A stretch of DNA of 64,000 nt from Pontimonas salivibrio. Lineage in GTDB: Bacteria > Actinomycetota > Actinomycetes > Actinomycetales > Microbacteriaceae. Below, one piece after another: positions 18,049 to 26,924 of the stretch. Position numbers and translations under genes: made by a program. The DNA lies in the NCBI RefSeq assembly GCF_002950575.1, contig NZ_CP026923.1, positions 682,001 to 746,000 of the forward strand. The letters are read 5' to 3'. The notes under the pieces are model-generated. The model was not told where the DNA came from. It searched no databases and saw only the letters and a program-made list of their open reading frames with translations. Position 1 is the stretch's first letter, and each line of letters begins with the position of its first letter.

Positions 18049-18936
18049 ATGCCTGAGGGCCACACCGTTCACCGGGTTGCCGGGCTCTTTCGTCGCTCGT
18101 TCGTCGGCCACGCGTTAGCGGCGTCTTCACCGCAGGGACGTTTCCGCGAGGGAGCGGCGCTACTGGACGGTCTGGTCATGGATGACGCCTGGGCTGTAGG
18201 CAAACAGTTTTTTGCGGCCTTCGGGGGCGACTGGGTGCTGCGGGTACATTTGGGTATTTACGGTGCGTGGAGTGTTCACGGTGTGACGGAAAACGAGTCG
18301 TTGGGAGCACCGAGAGCGCCACGTCGCGTGGAGGAAGGGCTCAGACAAGTTGACGCTGAAGACTTTCCACCGGAGCCGGTGGGTCAAGTGCGTCTGCGCC
18401 TGGCGGGACCATCTGTTGTGGCGGATTTGCGGGGCCCCACCGCCTGTGAGCTGATGAGGCCAGGGGACGCCTCAGAGCTGGCTTCGACGCTCGGGCCAGA
18501 CCCGTTGGTCGGTTCAGACACCGTCAACCGTCAACGCTTTATTGAGCGAATGGCGAAAACGTCCACACCGGTCGGAATCGCGTTGATGAATCAGAAAATT
18601 GTCAGCGGAATTGGCAATGTGTATCGAGCCGAACTGCTGTTTCGCCACAGGCTCGATCCTTTTCAACCTGCCCGCTCGCTCAGCACAGAGCAACTAGAGG
18701 CTCTATGGGACGACTGGGGGGTGTTACTGAGGCGCGGTGTGAAAACGGGTGTCATGGTCACAAGGGACGATCTCACCCCCGCGGGGGCAAAAAAGGCCCT
18801 GCGCGCTCGAGCGTTTCGACACTTTGTGTATAAACGTGAGGGGGAGCCTTGCCTGGTGTGTGGCCACCACGTCGTGATGGCCCCGATGCAGGCGAGGAAG
18901 CTTTACTACTGCCCGCACTGTCAGGCCAGGCATTAG
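18049..18936 (+). CDS. Nei/Fpg-type DNA glycosylase/AP lyase
   Basis: A 295-residue base-excision repair enzyme. It begins MPEGHTVHRVA, with Pro2 as the nucleophile and Glu3 catalytic after Met removal; the PEGHT start matches mycobacterial Nei1. The helix-two-turn-helix part includes NQKIVSGIGNVYRAELLF, and the C-terminal zinc finger has CLVCG and CPHCQ. It removes oxidised pyrimidines and leaves a strand break by beta/delta elimination. It sits three bases after rpiB and 20 before the amidohydrolase. Confidence 0.95.
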   Translation: MPEGHTVHRVAGLFRRSFVGHALAASSPQGRFREGAALLDGLVMDDAWAVGKQFFAAFGGDWVLRVHLGIYGAWSVHGVTENESLGAPRAPRRVEEGLRQVDAEDFPPEPVGQVRLRLAGPSVVADLRGPTACELMRPGDASELASTLGPDPLVGSDTVNRQRFIERMAKTSTPVGIALMNQKIVSGIGNVYRAELLFRHRLDPFQPARSLSTEQLEALWDDWGVLLRRGVKTGVMVTRDDLTPAGAKKALRARAFRHFVYKREGEPCLVCGHHVVMAPMQARKLYYCPHCQARH

Positions 18937-18956
18937 GCGACGTTAGAGTTTTTTCT

Positions 18957-20453
18957 ATGATTCTTCGCCGCGCGACCCTCTTTGATCAACCGGAGCGCGG
19001 CCTCGTCGATGTGCGTGTGCGCGGTGGCCTTATTGATCACATTGGTGCAGCCGGCTCAATCGAGGCGGATGCTGCCCTAGAAGAACACGATCTCGATGGC
19101 CGCGTCCTTGCCCCTGGCCTCTGGGATGAACACGTCCACTTGGGGTCGTGGGCTGAGTATCGCCGCCGGGTGTCCCTAGAAGCTGCCGAATCGGCTGTGG
19201 AAGCAGCACAGTTAATGGCGACAGCCACAGCCGAAGCAGCCAACACTGCCGATGTGATGATTGGTGCCGGGTTTCGAGATGGCCTGTGGTCGGATCCGAA
19301 AACCGCGGCGCTGCTGGATCAGTTTTCGGGTGCACAGCCGTGGGTGTTGTGGAGTATCGACTTGCACTCGGTGTGGTTAAACACCGCAGCAGCCGAAATG
19401 CTGGGCCATGCTGAAGCCCTACCCGAAGGTGTCCTTCGGGAGCGCGAAGCGTTCGGCTTAGCCGAAAAGCTCGCCAGTGTGGATGGCGATAGCCGCGACC
19501 AGTGGGTGGCTGATGCGCTTGTGGCCGCTTCTGCCAGGGGTGTTGTCGGAATTGTCGATTTTGATTTCGATGACAACCACGCCAACTGGCAACGCCGCCG
19601 ACTAGGACGCGACGATTGGGGCACTCGCGTGCATTACGCGGTGTATCCGGATTACTTAGAGCAGGCCATTGGGCGCGGGGATCAGACCGGAAAACCGGTC
19701 GCGCCAGGAGTCAGTGTCGGCTACTTGAAAGTCATCACCGACGGTTCACTCAACACCCGCACTGCCTACTGCTGTCAGCCCTACCGCGGTATCCCCGGTG
19801 AGGAGTTCGGGGCGATGAACTATCCGGTAGCGGAACTAGAGGCGCTCATGGTTCGCGGCAAAGACGCTGGTCTTTCCCCCGCCTTTCACGCGATCGGTGA
19901 CGAAGCCAATCGTGTCGTCCTTGACCTCTTCGAGGCGGTCGGAGTGCCGGGGCGAATCGAACACGCGCAACTTCTTCGCGATGTGGATTTTTCCCGGTTT
20001 GCCACCCTCGGTGTGACGGCAAGCGTCCAACCTCAGCACGCTGTCGACGACAGGGAAGTCGCCGACCACTATTGGAGTGACCGAACCGACCGGGTCATTG
20101 CCATACGGTCTCTGCTCGATGCCGGTGCTCACGTGGTTTTTGGTTCAGACGCCCCCGTCTCCTCGCTGGACCCTCTGGCGCAAATAGCGGCTGCAGTGGC
20201 GAGAACCGATGACGACCGTTCGTCCTGGGTCGCCGCTCAACGCATTGGGGTTCGAGCGGCCTTCCGGGCATCGGCCAGAAATGATGTCGCTGTGGGCGAG
20301 CCGGCCGATCTCGCGGTGTTAGGCGCGGACCCGCTCTGGTTGGGAAGAGCCTTTGCCAGTGATCCCAGTCGGCTCGCTCAGGCCTTGCGTGAGCTTCCCG
20401 TGGAGCTGACGGTAGTTGAAGGCCGCGTGACGCACAGCACCCTCAGTCGTTAA
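18957..20453 (+). CDS. Amidohydrolase (YtcJ/NfdA-like)
   Basis: A 498-residue metal-dependent hydrolase of the TIM-barrel amidohydrolase superfamily. The metal site starts with DEHVHLG (HxH), followed by HAIGDEANR, RIEHAQLL and SDAPVSSLDPLAQIAAAV, the order seen in YtcJ-type enzymes. An N-terminal beta-sandwich segment (ILRRATLFD...DVRVRGGLIDHIG) is also typical. The start at 18957 is the first ATG after the glycosylase stop; the frame is open upstream. Substrate is probably an amide, formamide or cyclic imide but cannot be told. Confidence 0.92.
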   Translation: MILRRATLFDQPERGLVDVRVRGGLIDHIGAAGSIEADAALEEHDLDGRVLAPGLWDEHVHLGSWAEYRRRVSLEAAESAVEAAQLMATATAEAANTADVMIGAGFRDGLWSDPKTAALLDQFSGAQPWVLWSIDLHSVWLNTAAAEMLGHAEALPEGVLREREAFGLAEKLASVDGDSRDQWVADALVAASARGVVGIVDFDFDDNHANWQRRRLGRDDWGTRVHYAVYPDYLEQAIGRGDQTGKPVAPGVSVGYLKVITDGSLNTRTAYCCQPYRGIPGEEFGAMNYPVAELEALMVRGKDAGLSPAFHAIGDEANRVVLDLFEAVGVPGRIEHAQLLRDVDFSRFATLGVTASVQPQHAVDDREVADHYWSDRTDRVIAIRSLLDAGAHVVFGSDAPVSSLDPLAQIAAAVARTDDDRSSWVAAQRIGVRAAFRASARNDVAVGEPADLAVLGADPLWLGRAFASDPSRLAQALRELPVELTVVEGRVTHSTLSR

Positions 20454-20461
20454 TTCCCGTG

Positions 20462-20478
20462 GTGGGGAGCGGTCCCAC
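20462..20478 (+). terminator. Hairpin after the amidohydrolase gene
   Basis: GTGGGG at 20462-20467 can pair with TCCCAC at 20473-20478 around an AGCGG loop, nine bases after the amidohydrolase stop. There is no T tract, as is common for actinobacterial terminators. It could equally be an incidental structure in the leader of the response regulator gene. Confidence 0.35.
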
Positions 20479-20576
20479 GCTGTAGAGTGCCCGGTAAGGA
20501 TACTAACCTGGCTTTAACTTTTGCGCCGAGAGGGTCTTCGACGCTTCGCGAGAATGTCAGATGAGGGGGCAATGCC

Positions 20577-21230
20577 ATGGTGGCTCGGCGTGCAATGGTT
20601 GTCGAAGATCACCCCATGACCCGGGGGTTAGTAGCGGATGCGCTTAGCCACAACGGCTTTGAGGTGACCGCGGTGGCGGGAGCCGAAGACGCTGTCGCCC
20701 AATTCGACGAGTGTGACCCCGACCTTCTGGTCGCCGATGTTCATCTGGGTTCACCGCCCTCCGGTAGTGAATTGGCGCTGATTCTTGCCACCAGGGCGCC
20801 CCACCTGGCCGTTGTCTTAATGAGCAATTATCCGGCCTCACACCTGGCGAGAGAAGCCAAAGCAATTCCCGCGCACACCGTGGTGGCCAGCAAACAACAA
20901 GTCACTAACCAGGGCGAACTCTTGAGCGTCGTCGAAGCTGCGCTTCGAAACCGTCAACCGCAGTTACTGGAGCCACAACCAAGCTCACCTTTCGCGCAGG
21001 AAGCAGCTTCCCTCACCACACCCCAAATGGAGGTCTGGCGACTCATCGCGGCAGGGTTATCCAATGCCGCCATTGCCGAACATCGGGGCACCACTGTGGC
21101 GGCCACCGAGAGAATAGTGACGCGACTTTTTGCCCGTTTGGGAGTGGACGGAAGTGCCTCGCTCAACGCCCGAGTTGCGGCAGCGAGGGAATACATCGCC
21201 CTTTTTGGTCCACCCGATCAGGTGATCTAG
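20577..21230 (+). CDS. Response regulator with LuxR-type DNA-binding domain
   Basis: A 217-residue two-component regulator. The receiver domain (1-120) has the acidic pair Glu10/Asp11, phospho-acceptor Asp54 (LLVADVHLG), the conserved Ser in VLMSNYP and Lys in VASKQ. A linker leads to a helix-turn-helix of NarL/LuxR type (LTTPQMEVWRLIAAGLSNAAIAEHRG). GAGGGGG lies seven bases before the ATG. Its stop codon is immediately followed by the ATG of the sensor gene, so the pair is translationally coupled. Target genes are unknown. Confidence 0.92.
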   Translation: MVARRAMVVEDHPMTRGLVADALSHNGFEVTAVAGAEDAVAQFDECDPDLLVADVHLGSPPSGSELALILATRAPHLAVVLMSNYPASHLAREAKAIPAHTVVASKQQVTNQGELLSVVEAALRNRQPQLLEPQPSSPFAQEAASLTTPQMEVWRLIAAGLSNAAIAEHRGTTVAATERIVTRLFARLGVDGSASLNARVAAAREYIALFGPPDQVI

Positions 21231-23114
21231 ATGCGCGGTCTGGCGTCCTACCTGTCCCTGTTGGGAGGCCGTGGTGGTATGACTCCAGCCGGTATCGCAC
21301 TTGTCGTGACCATCACGTTTTCCCTCACGATGCTCTCCGGTTGGGGGCCTTACGCGAATCCCCAATATGAGGGGCATTTCCTCCCGACTCTGCTCGGACA
21401 CGCAGCAATGGGAGCGGTCGCGTTGTTGCTGTGGTGGCTCCTGTTTTTTCTTCCGGTTAAGCCACCCCCAGCCCTCATTACCACGAGCGTGTTTGTCCTA
21501 CTGGCCGTTGTGCGCATCTATGCCGTGGACTACGCGTACCTGCTGGTTGGTGTGCCCACCGTGCCACTGAGTCCTTCCCGCTTTGCCTTAAGCATTGTGT
21601 TCGTCGTTCCCCTTTTCGCTCTCACCGGTGTGCTCGTCGAACTGTTGCAGCGCTCGCGGGTTGCTCGGCGTCGAATCGACCAAGCACAGGAATCCATCGT
21701 GTCTCTCGGTCTCGCAGATCGCGGCGACGATGCACCCACAGTTGCGGAAGTGATGGCCCGCGCCCAAGCTCATATCGATCAACTGCTCTTGCCGTGGAAG
21801 GTCTCTCCACCCACACGCCCCGATTATGTTGCCCTCGAAATTGATGCACTTGTGGAGGAAGTGATTCGGCCGCTTAGCCATGAGACGAAGCGCGATCTCG
21901 AGCACGCGGTGGTGACTGAGGCACCCCCGCACGGCTCGCTTTCCTCAGAGGCTCAAAAAGAACTAGCGGATGATCCCGACACGATTTTCCCGAAAGACCT
22001 GCGTTGGCGCGAAATCCTTCCCACCCGCGGGGCATCGCTGTTGCTCGTGAGCCTTCCCATCGTGGCGGTCTTCATGTGGGAGCGTTTCGGGTGGAGTACC
22101 GAAACGCTCATTGCCGTGTCCACGCTGCCCGTACTTGGGGGGGCGTTTTGGTTACTGCGCGTGATCGTGACTCGACTGCAGCCCCGGACCGCAGTCGTTC
22201 GCTTCGCCTGGATTGTGGCGGGTTTGAGTGCCGCCGGGACCACTACGACGACGCTTATGGTGGTTGCTGCCAGAGCCCTGGGAACCCCCGTCGGTTTCGT
22301 GTTCGCGGCACCCACCATGTTGGCCATTATGGGGACAGGTTTTTCCGTTGCTGAGCATCTGATTAAGGTGACGCTCAGGAGAGAGGACATTCAGGCGAAG
22401 ACCCTTTCGGGTCTGGCCACCAGGACCGCACAACACCACGTCGGCACTCGTGACGGCATGGCCACAGTCGCCGACGTGCTCCATTCCGGGGTGCAGGCAG
22501 AACTGGTTGCGTGGGCCGCCCTGTTTCGCACCCCCGACTTTGTGCCCGACGAGTTGCCTGAGGCGTTGGAAGAAATGGGACGGCGGTTAGATACCTTTTT
22601 TGATGACCAGGACACCCGAGAATTCCTCCCCACACAGGCGCGTTTTGAGTCGCTCATCACTGTGTGGTCTGCCGCGCGGCCCATCGACCACAGCGTGGAC
22701 CCCCAGGTGTGGCGGCTGCTGGATGGTGAACCGGCACTCGCCGATCGAGTGTTTATGGTGTTTTCGGAGGCGTTATCCAACGCGGTCCGTCACGGGCGAC
22801 CGGGCAGTATCACGCTGAACATTACCCGGCCTGATCCGGAGCGAGTGCTCATGAGTGTGAGTAACCCTGGGGTGTTACACCGGATGGTGCCTTCGGCCGG
22901 CGGGGGAATCGGTTTGTCCACAATTGAGGCCCACTCCAGTGGCACTCAGTTGGAACAGCAGGGTGGTCGAGTGGTGTTGAGTGTGGGGTTCACGGCACAG
23001 TCTTCACCCGACCAACGCACGACAGAGTGGCCCTTGAGGGGCCATACTCAGCCGGAGGAAAATCGTGGAGGGGATGACGGGAATCGAACCCGCACCATCA
23101 GTTTGGAAGACTGA
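21231..23114 (+). CDS. Membrane sensor protein with histidine-kinase-type ATPase domain
   Basis: A 627-residue protein encoded directly after the response regulator. It has about four membrane helices in residues 15-145, a soluble segment of about 110 residues, about three to four more helices near residues 265-385, and a C-terminal HATPase domain with N-box EALSNAVRHG and G-box GGGIGLSTIEAHSSG. The dimerisation/phospho-acceptor region is atypical: VLHSGVQAELVAWA is the best candidate for an LHD-like H-box, with Ser-Gly where Asp-Xaa is usual. The last 16 or so codons run antisense through tRNA-Gly (GDDGNRTRTISLED), so the true C-terminus in relatives probably ends earlier. Signal unknown. 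Confidence 0.88.
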   Translation: MRGLASYLSLLGGRGGMTPAGIALVVTITFSLTMLSGWGPYANPQYEGHFLPTLLGHAAMGAVALLLWWLLFFLPVKPPPALITTSVFVLLAVVRIYAVDYAYLLVGVPTVPLSPSRFALSIVFVVPLFALTGVLVELLQRSRVARRRIDQAQESIVSLGLADRGDDAPTVAEVMARAQAHIDQLLLPWKVSPPTRPDYVALEIDALVEEVIRPLSHETKRDLEHAVVTEAPPHGSLSSEAQKELADDPDTIFPKDLRWREILPTRGASLLLVSLPIVAVFMWERFGWSTETLIAVSTLPVLGGAFWLLRVIVTRLQPRTAVVRFAWIVAGLSAAGTTTTTLMVVAARALGTPVGFVFAAPTMLAIMGTGFSVAEHLIKVTLRREDIQAKTLSGLATRTAQHHVGTRDGMATVADVLHSGVQAELVAWAALFRTPDFVPDELPEALEEMGRRLDTFFDDQDTREFLPTQARFESLITVWSAARPIDHSVDPQVWRLLDGEPALADRVFMVFSEALSNAVRHGRPGSITLNITRPDPERVLMSVSNPGVLHRMVPSAGGGIGLSTIEAHSSGTQLEQQGGRVVLSVGFTAQSSPDQRTTEWPLRGHTQPEENRGGDDGNRTRTISLED

Positions 23115-23139
23115 GGCTCTACCATTGAGCTACATCCCC
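23066..23139 (-). tRNA. tRNA-Gly (anticodon TCC)
   Basis: The minus strand gives a full cloverleaf. Acceptor GGGGATG pairs with CATCCCC, the D arm is AGCTCAATGGTAGAGC, the anticodon stem-loop is CAGTCTTCCAAACTG with TCC at 34-36, and the T arm is GCGGGTTCGATTCCCGT. The discriminator is T and CCA is encoded (23066-23068). The gene overlaps the end of the sensor-kinase reading frame on the other strand by 49 bases. Confidence 0.97.
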
Positions 23140-23210
23140 AGGATTTCTCCATCGTAGTGCATCTGTTCCAGTCACGGGCGTAAACACTGCCTGGGCTACA
23201 CTGTTCACGG

Positions 23211-23237
23211 TCGATAGCGCGCAGCGTGCGCTATCGA
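23211..23237. repeat. 10-bp perfect inverted repeat between tRNA-Gly and tRNA-Pro
   Basis: TCGATAGCGC (23211-23220) and GCGCTATCGA (23228-23237) form a perfect ten-base stem around a seven-base loop. It lies 28 bases before tRNA-Pro and between two divergent tRNA genes, so it is either an operator, or a hairpin in the tRNA-Pro precursor leader. No T tract follows. Confidence 0.55.
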
Positions 23238-23265
23238 TTCACTGTGGGCTGACAGGGACTCCTTT

Positions 23266-23342
23266 CGGGGCGTAGCTCAGCTTGGTAGAGCGCCCGCTTT
23301 GGGAGCGGGAGGTCGCAGGTTCGAATCCTGTCGCCCCGACCA
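23266..23342 (+). tRNA. tRNA-Pro (anticodon TGG)
   Basis: Acceptor CGGGGCG pairs with CGCCCCG, the D arm is AGCTCAGCTTGGTAGAGC, the anticodon stem-loop is CCCGCTTTGGGAGCGGG with TGG at 34-36, and the T arm is GCAGGTTCGAATCCTGT. The discriminator is A and CCA is encoded. The trigger factor gene begins 36 bases later on the same strand. Confidence 0.97.
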
Positions 23343-23377
23343 GCCCGCGCACGTCATCAACCCGGGAGAGTATTTAA

Positions 23378-24688
23378 GTGCCGAAGACCACCATCGAAAA
23401 TTTGGGTCCCACCCGCGTGAAGCTCACCATTGCGGTGAGCCCCGAGGAGCTAAAGCCCAGCATCGACCACGCCTACACTCACATCGCTGAGCAGGTCACT
23501 ATTCCCGGCTTCCGTAAAGGTAAAGTGCCGCCGCCGATTATCGACCAGCGCATCGGTCGCGGTGAAGTGCTGAACCACGCCGTCAGTGAAGGTTTGGACC
23601 GCATTTTCCAGGAGGCGGTCGCGGAAGAGGGCATTGACACTCTGGGTCGACCAGAGGCTGACGTGACAACGTGGCCTGAAGAAAAAGATTTCTCCGGTGA
23701 CTTAATCATCACCGTCGAAACGGATGTCCGTCCCGAAGTGAAGCTTCCGGATTATTCGAAATACACCCTCGAGGTGGAAGCGCTCTCCACGGATAAGAAA
23801 GCCGTCGATGAGGAACTCGATTCCCTGCGTGAGCGCTTCGCCTCCCTGGTCAGTGTGGATCGCCCCATCTCGTCGGGAGACTTTGTCCAACTCGACTTGG
23901 TCGCCAAAATCGGTGACAACACGATTGATACGGCCAACTCGATTAGCTACGAAATGGGCTCCGGCCAGCTCATCGATGGAATCGACGAAGCACTCGACAC
24001 GTTGACTGCGGGGGAGACCACCACCTTTGCCTCCGAACTACTCGGTGGCGACCACGCCGGTGAGACTGCAGACATTGAAGTCACCGTGTTGTCGGTGAAA
24101 GAGCGCGAACTACCCGAAGCTGATGACGACTTCGCGCAAATTGCCAGCCAGTTCGACACCATCGCGGAGCTTCGCGAAGACCTCGCGAAAGAAGTGGAGC
24201 GCAAAGGGCGCCTCGCTCAAGCGCAGGAAGCCAGAGACAAACTGGTCGAGAAGATGCTGGAAGAGCTCGACCTTCCCGTTCCAGACGGCGTCGTGGAGGC
24301 CGAAGTTCACCGTCACCTGGAGCAAGAAAAGCGCCTCCAGGATGATGAACACCGCGCTGAGGTGACCGAATCGACCCAGAAGTCGCTGCGGACCCAGTTT
24401 GTCCTTGACGCACTGATCGCCTCTCTCGATATTCAGCCCACCCAAGAGGAACTCTCCAGCTACCTGGTGCAGTCGGCTGGTCAATACGGGATGGAACCGG
24501 CTGAGTTTATCCAGGCACTGAGCCAGCAAAACCAGTTGGGCACAATCGCCAACGAAGTGTCACGATCAAAGGCCCTTTCGGTGGCTCTGCGCGAGGTGAG
24601 CATTAAGGACTCCAAGGGGAAAAAAGTCGACTTGACTGATTTCCTCGGCGAAGTGGGCTCGACGACCCCTGACGAGCACGACCACTAA
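23378..24688 (+). CDS. tig: Trigger factor (ribosome-bound chaperone and prolyl isomerase)
   Basis: A 436-residue chaperone that docks at the ribosome exit tunnel. The N-terminal ribosome-binding domain has GFRKGKVPPPI (the signature loop), the FKBP-like isomerase domain covers about 150-240 (GDFVQLDLVAKIGD...GELLGGDHAGE), and the rest is the helical substrate cradle with a charged C-terminus. GTG start with GGGAG about 11 bases upstream. It heads the tig-clpP1-clpP2 run, a standard actinobacterial order. Confidence 0.97.
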   Translation: MPKTTIENLGPTRVKLTIAVSPEELKPSIDHAYTHIAEQVTIPGFRKGKVPPPIIDQRIGRGEVLNHAVSEGLDRIFQEAVAEEGIDTLGRPEADVTTWPEEKDFSGDLIITVETDVRPEVKLPDYSKYTLEVEALSTDKKAVDEELDSLRERFASLVSVDRPISSGDFVQLDLVAKIGDNTIDTANSISYEMGSGQLIDGIDEALDTLTAGETTTFASELLGGDHAGETADIEVTVLSVKERELPEADDDFAQIASQFDTIAELREDLAKEVERKGRLAQAQEARDKLVEKMLEELDLPVPDGVVEAEVHRHLEQEKRLQDDEHRAEVTESTQKSLRTQFVLDALIASLDIQPTQEELSSYLVQSAGQYGMEPAEFIQALSQQNQLGTIANEVSRSKALSVALREVSIKDSKGKKVDLTDFLGEVGSTTPDEHDH

Positions 24689-24695
24689 AGTGCGC

Positions 24696-24717
24696 TTCGC
24701 CCTCTGCCGAGGGCGAA
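24696..24717 (+). terminator. Hairpin between tig and clpP1
   Basis: TTCGCCCTC and GAGGGCGAA form a perfect nine-base stem with a TGCC loop, beginning eight bases after the tig stop. There is no T tract. It is most simply a tig terminator. The TTCGC/GCGAA halves recall ClgR half-sites, but the spacing is too wide for the published ClgR box. Confidence 0.55.
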
Positions 24718-24789
24718 CACGCCCAGGGTGTTCAGCCCGGGAGCACTACTGTCGAATAGTCAGACACAAGGCAACCCTGTGAGGAGATC

Positions 24790-25386
24790 ATGGCTGAACC
24801 GATGATGCAGCAGAGCGTGTTCGATCGCCTGCTCAAAGAACGAATTATTTGGCTCGGTTCAGAAGTTCGGGACGACAACGCCAACGAGATTGCGGCGAAA
24901 CTGCTGTTGTTGGCTGCAGAAGACCCCGAGAAGGACATTTACCTCTACATCAACTCGCCCGGTGGTTCGATCACCGCGGGTATGGCAATTTACGACACCA
25001 TGCAGTTTGTGCCCAACGACATCGTCACCGTAGGGATCGGTATGGCTGCCTCAATGGGCCAACTGTTGCTCACTGCCGGTTCCCAAGGCAAGCGCTACAT
25101 CACCCCCAATGCACGAGTGTTGCTCCACCAGCCACACGGAGGTTTCGGTGGAACAGCCAGTGACATTCAAACTCAGGCGCAACTGATCAACGACATGAAG
25201 AAGCGTTTGGCGGAAATTACCGCCGAAGCGACCGGTAAGACGGTGGAGCAAATCATGACCGATGGCGACCGCGATAAGTGGTTCAGCGCCGAAGAAGCCC
25301 TGGAATATGGGTTTGTCGACCACATTCGGGCGTCAGCCAGCGATGTGTCCGGTGGCGGCGGTACCGAAACAGGCAAGAAGAAGTAG
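24790..25386 (+). CDS. clpP1: ATP-dependent Clp protease proteolytic subunit 1
   Basis: A 198-residue serine peptidase that forms one ring of the ClpP barrel. Catalytic Ser88 lies in GMAASMG and His113 in VLLHQPHGG; the Asp follows in the handle helix. GAGGAG precedes the ATG. The second paralogue follows 20 bases later. In actinobacteria ClpP1 and ClpP2 form a mixed tetradecamer fed by ClpX or ClpC. The C-terminus ends in a Gly/Lys-rich tail. Confidence 0.97.
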   Translation: MAEPMMQQSVFDRLLKERIIWLGSEVRDDNANEIAAKLLLLAAEDPEKDIYLYINSPGGSITAGMAIYDTMQFVPNDIVTVGIGMAASMGQLLLTAGSQGKRYITPNARVLLHQPHGGFGGTASDIQTQAQLINDMKKRLAEITAEATGKTVEQIMTDGDRDKWFSAEEALEYGFVDHIRASASDVSGGGGTETGKKK

Positions 25387-25406
25387 TCGGGTAGAAGGAG
25401 ATCGCA

Positions 25407-26069
25407 ATGGAAAATCGTTTCATGCCAGAAGCCCGTTACATCCTGCCGAGCTTTGAAGAGCGCACCAGTTACGGCTTCAAACGCCAAGACCCCTACGCAA
25501 AACTCTTTGAGGACCGCATCGTGTTCTTGGGTGTTCAAGTCGATGACGCCTCCGCCGATGACGTGATGGCGCAACTGTTGGTGTTGGAAAGCCAAGACCC
25601 CGAGCGCGACATTGTGATGTACATCAACTCACCGGGTGGCTCGTTTACCGCGATGACCGCGATTTACGACACCATGCAGTACATCCGGCCCGAAGTTCAA
25701 ACCGTCGTGTTGGGTCAGGCGGCCTCTGCGGCTGCGGTGATTCTTGCCGGCGGTACCCCGGGTAAGCGCCTGGCGCTTCCCAACGCTCGAATCCTCATCC
25801 ACCAGCCGATGATGGGCGAAGCGGGTCGTGGACAAGCTTCGGATATTGAAATCCAGGCGAAAGAAATCGCCCGTCTGCGTGACTGGTTAGAGGAGACCCT
25901 CTCCAAGCACTCGAATCACACCATCGAGCAGGTGCGAAAAGACATCGACCGCGACAAAATCCTCACCGCGGATGAAGCCCTCAGCTACGGCCTCATCGAT
26001 CAGGTGTTGAGTAGTCGAAAAGGCGGAATTGTTCCCGCGGGCGGCCCGCAGGCCGTCACCGCAGGGTAG
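25407..26069 (+). CDS. clpP2: ATP-dependent Clp protease proteolytic subunit 2
   Basis: A 220-residue paralogue of ClpP1 with Ser107 in GQAASAA and His132 in ILIHQPMMG. The N-terminal extension of about 15 residues and the different active-site surroundings are typical of ClpP2, the subunit that docks the ATPase in mycobacteria. AGAAGGAGA precedes the ATG, the best ribosome-binding site in the window. It is convergent with the CopC-like gene, 45 bases away. Confidence 0.97.
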   Translation: MENRFMPEARYILPSFEERTSYGFKRQDPYAKLFEDRIVFLGVQVDDASADDVMAQLLVLESQDPERDIVMYINSPGGSFTAMTAIYDTMQYIRPEVQTVVLGQAASAAAVILAGGTPGKRLALPNARILIHQPMMGEAGRGQASDIEIQAKEIARLRDWLEETLSKHSNHTIEQVRKDIDRDKILTADEALSYGLIDQVLSSRKGGIVPAGGPQAVTAG

Positions 26070-26114
26070 ATCCCGAAAAAGTCATTCGGTACCGGGGGTC
26101 GCTATAGGTGGCCA

Positions 26115-26801
26115 CTAGTCTGCTTGGCGTGGCTTTCGCCTCGCAAACCAGTACACGAGCGCTGCGCCAATTCCGAGCGGGATCACAATTGAGGCGATCG
26201 TCGCCGGGCTGCCCCACCATGGATTAACGCTACCCGCGGCGGGTTCCGTCGCCGGTTGCGCCGATGGTTCGGACACTGAGGGCTCTGCTTCGCCAGAGCC
26301 AAGCTCTTGTGAAGGTTCTTCATCGGAGCCTGTTGATTCCAGCGGGTACACGGGCGGCTCGCCGCAGACGGGGGCTTGGGATTGCCCGGCAGCAGGAAGG
26401 TAGTCCTCCGGGCGTTCAAAGTCGAAGCCGTATTCTCCGGAGAGGGTGTGGCCATCGCCGGAGATGTACTGGTAGGTCACCGTGTAGGGCCCTGTGTCAC
26501 CCAAGTTCGCTGAGGTGGACAGCGAAATTCCATCAACGGTGACGCAGCCATCGCCGTAGAACAATCCGGCTTCGTCGTTGACGATGATGGCAAACCCTGC
26601 AGAGTTTCCTCCCAAGTCGAGAAGTTCACCAGACGTGGTGATGATGATGTCGACAGGGTGATCTGAGACGCTCTCGCCCACACCAGGAGTGGTCTCAATC
26701 ACTTGGTCATGAGCTAGGGCAGGAACGGCCGCCAACACCCACAGTCCCGTCAGCATTGCTGCGCTCAAGACCAGTGATGTGTGGCGCTGGGAGTGCTCCA
26801 T
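26115..26801 (-). CDS. CopC-domain copper-binding protein, membrane-anchored
   Basis: A 228-residue exported protein. A signal peptide ends at LAAVPALA, leaving His as the first mature residue, and the SGDGHTLSGEYGF segment supplies the second His; an N-terminal His plus DGH is the Cu(II) site of CopC proteins. A Pro/Glu/Ser-rich linker (about 150-195) leads to a C-terminal membrane helix and RRK anchor. It probably sequesters or passes copper at the cell surface. It lies between clpP2 and clpX, divergent from clpX. It has no CopD domain or copD neighbour. Confidence 0.88.
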   Translation of the reverse strand: MEHSQRHTSLVLSAAMLTGLWVLAAVPALAHDQVIETTPGVGESVSDHPVDIIITTSGELLDLGGNSAGFAIIVNDEAGLFYGDGCVTVDGISLSTSANLGDTGPYTVTYQYISGDGHTLSGEYGFDFERPEDYLPAAGQSQAPVCGEPPVYPLESTGSDEEPSQELGSGEAEPSVSEPSAQPATEPAAGSVNPWWGSPATIASIVIPLGIGAALVYWFARRKPRQAD

Positions 26802-26924
26802 GGTGGCCCCAGTTTAGGTCTGTGTGATTATCGACACTCTCAGCTCCAAAAACCCGGCCTCATCGGTGCAAACCGGTAGGCTTCCTACGAATTGGACTCC
26901 ACAATTGAGCGGGGGCGGTCCACA

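Noticed and set aside
24696-24717. Palindrome before clpP1 as a ClgR operator
   Set aside because: The TTCGC and GCGAA halves are 12 bases apart rather than 4-5, so it does not fit the published ClgR box; a tig terminator is simpler.
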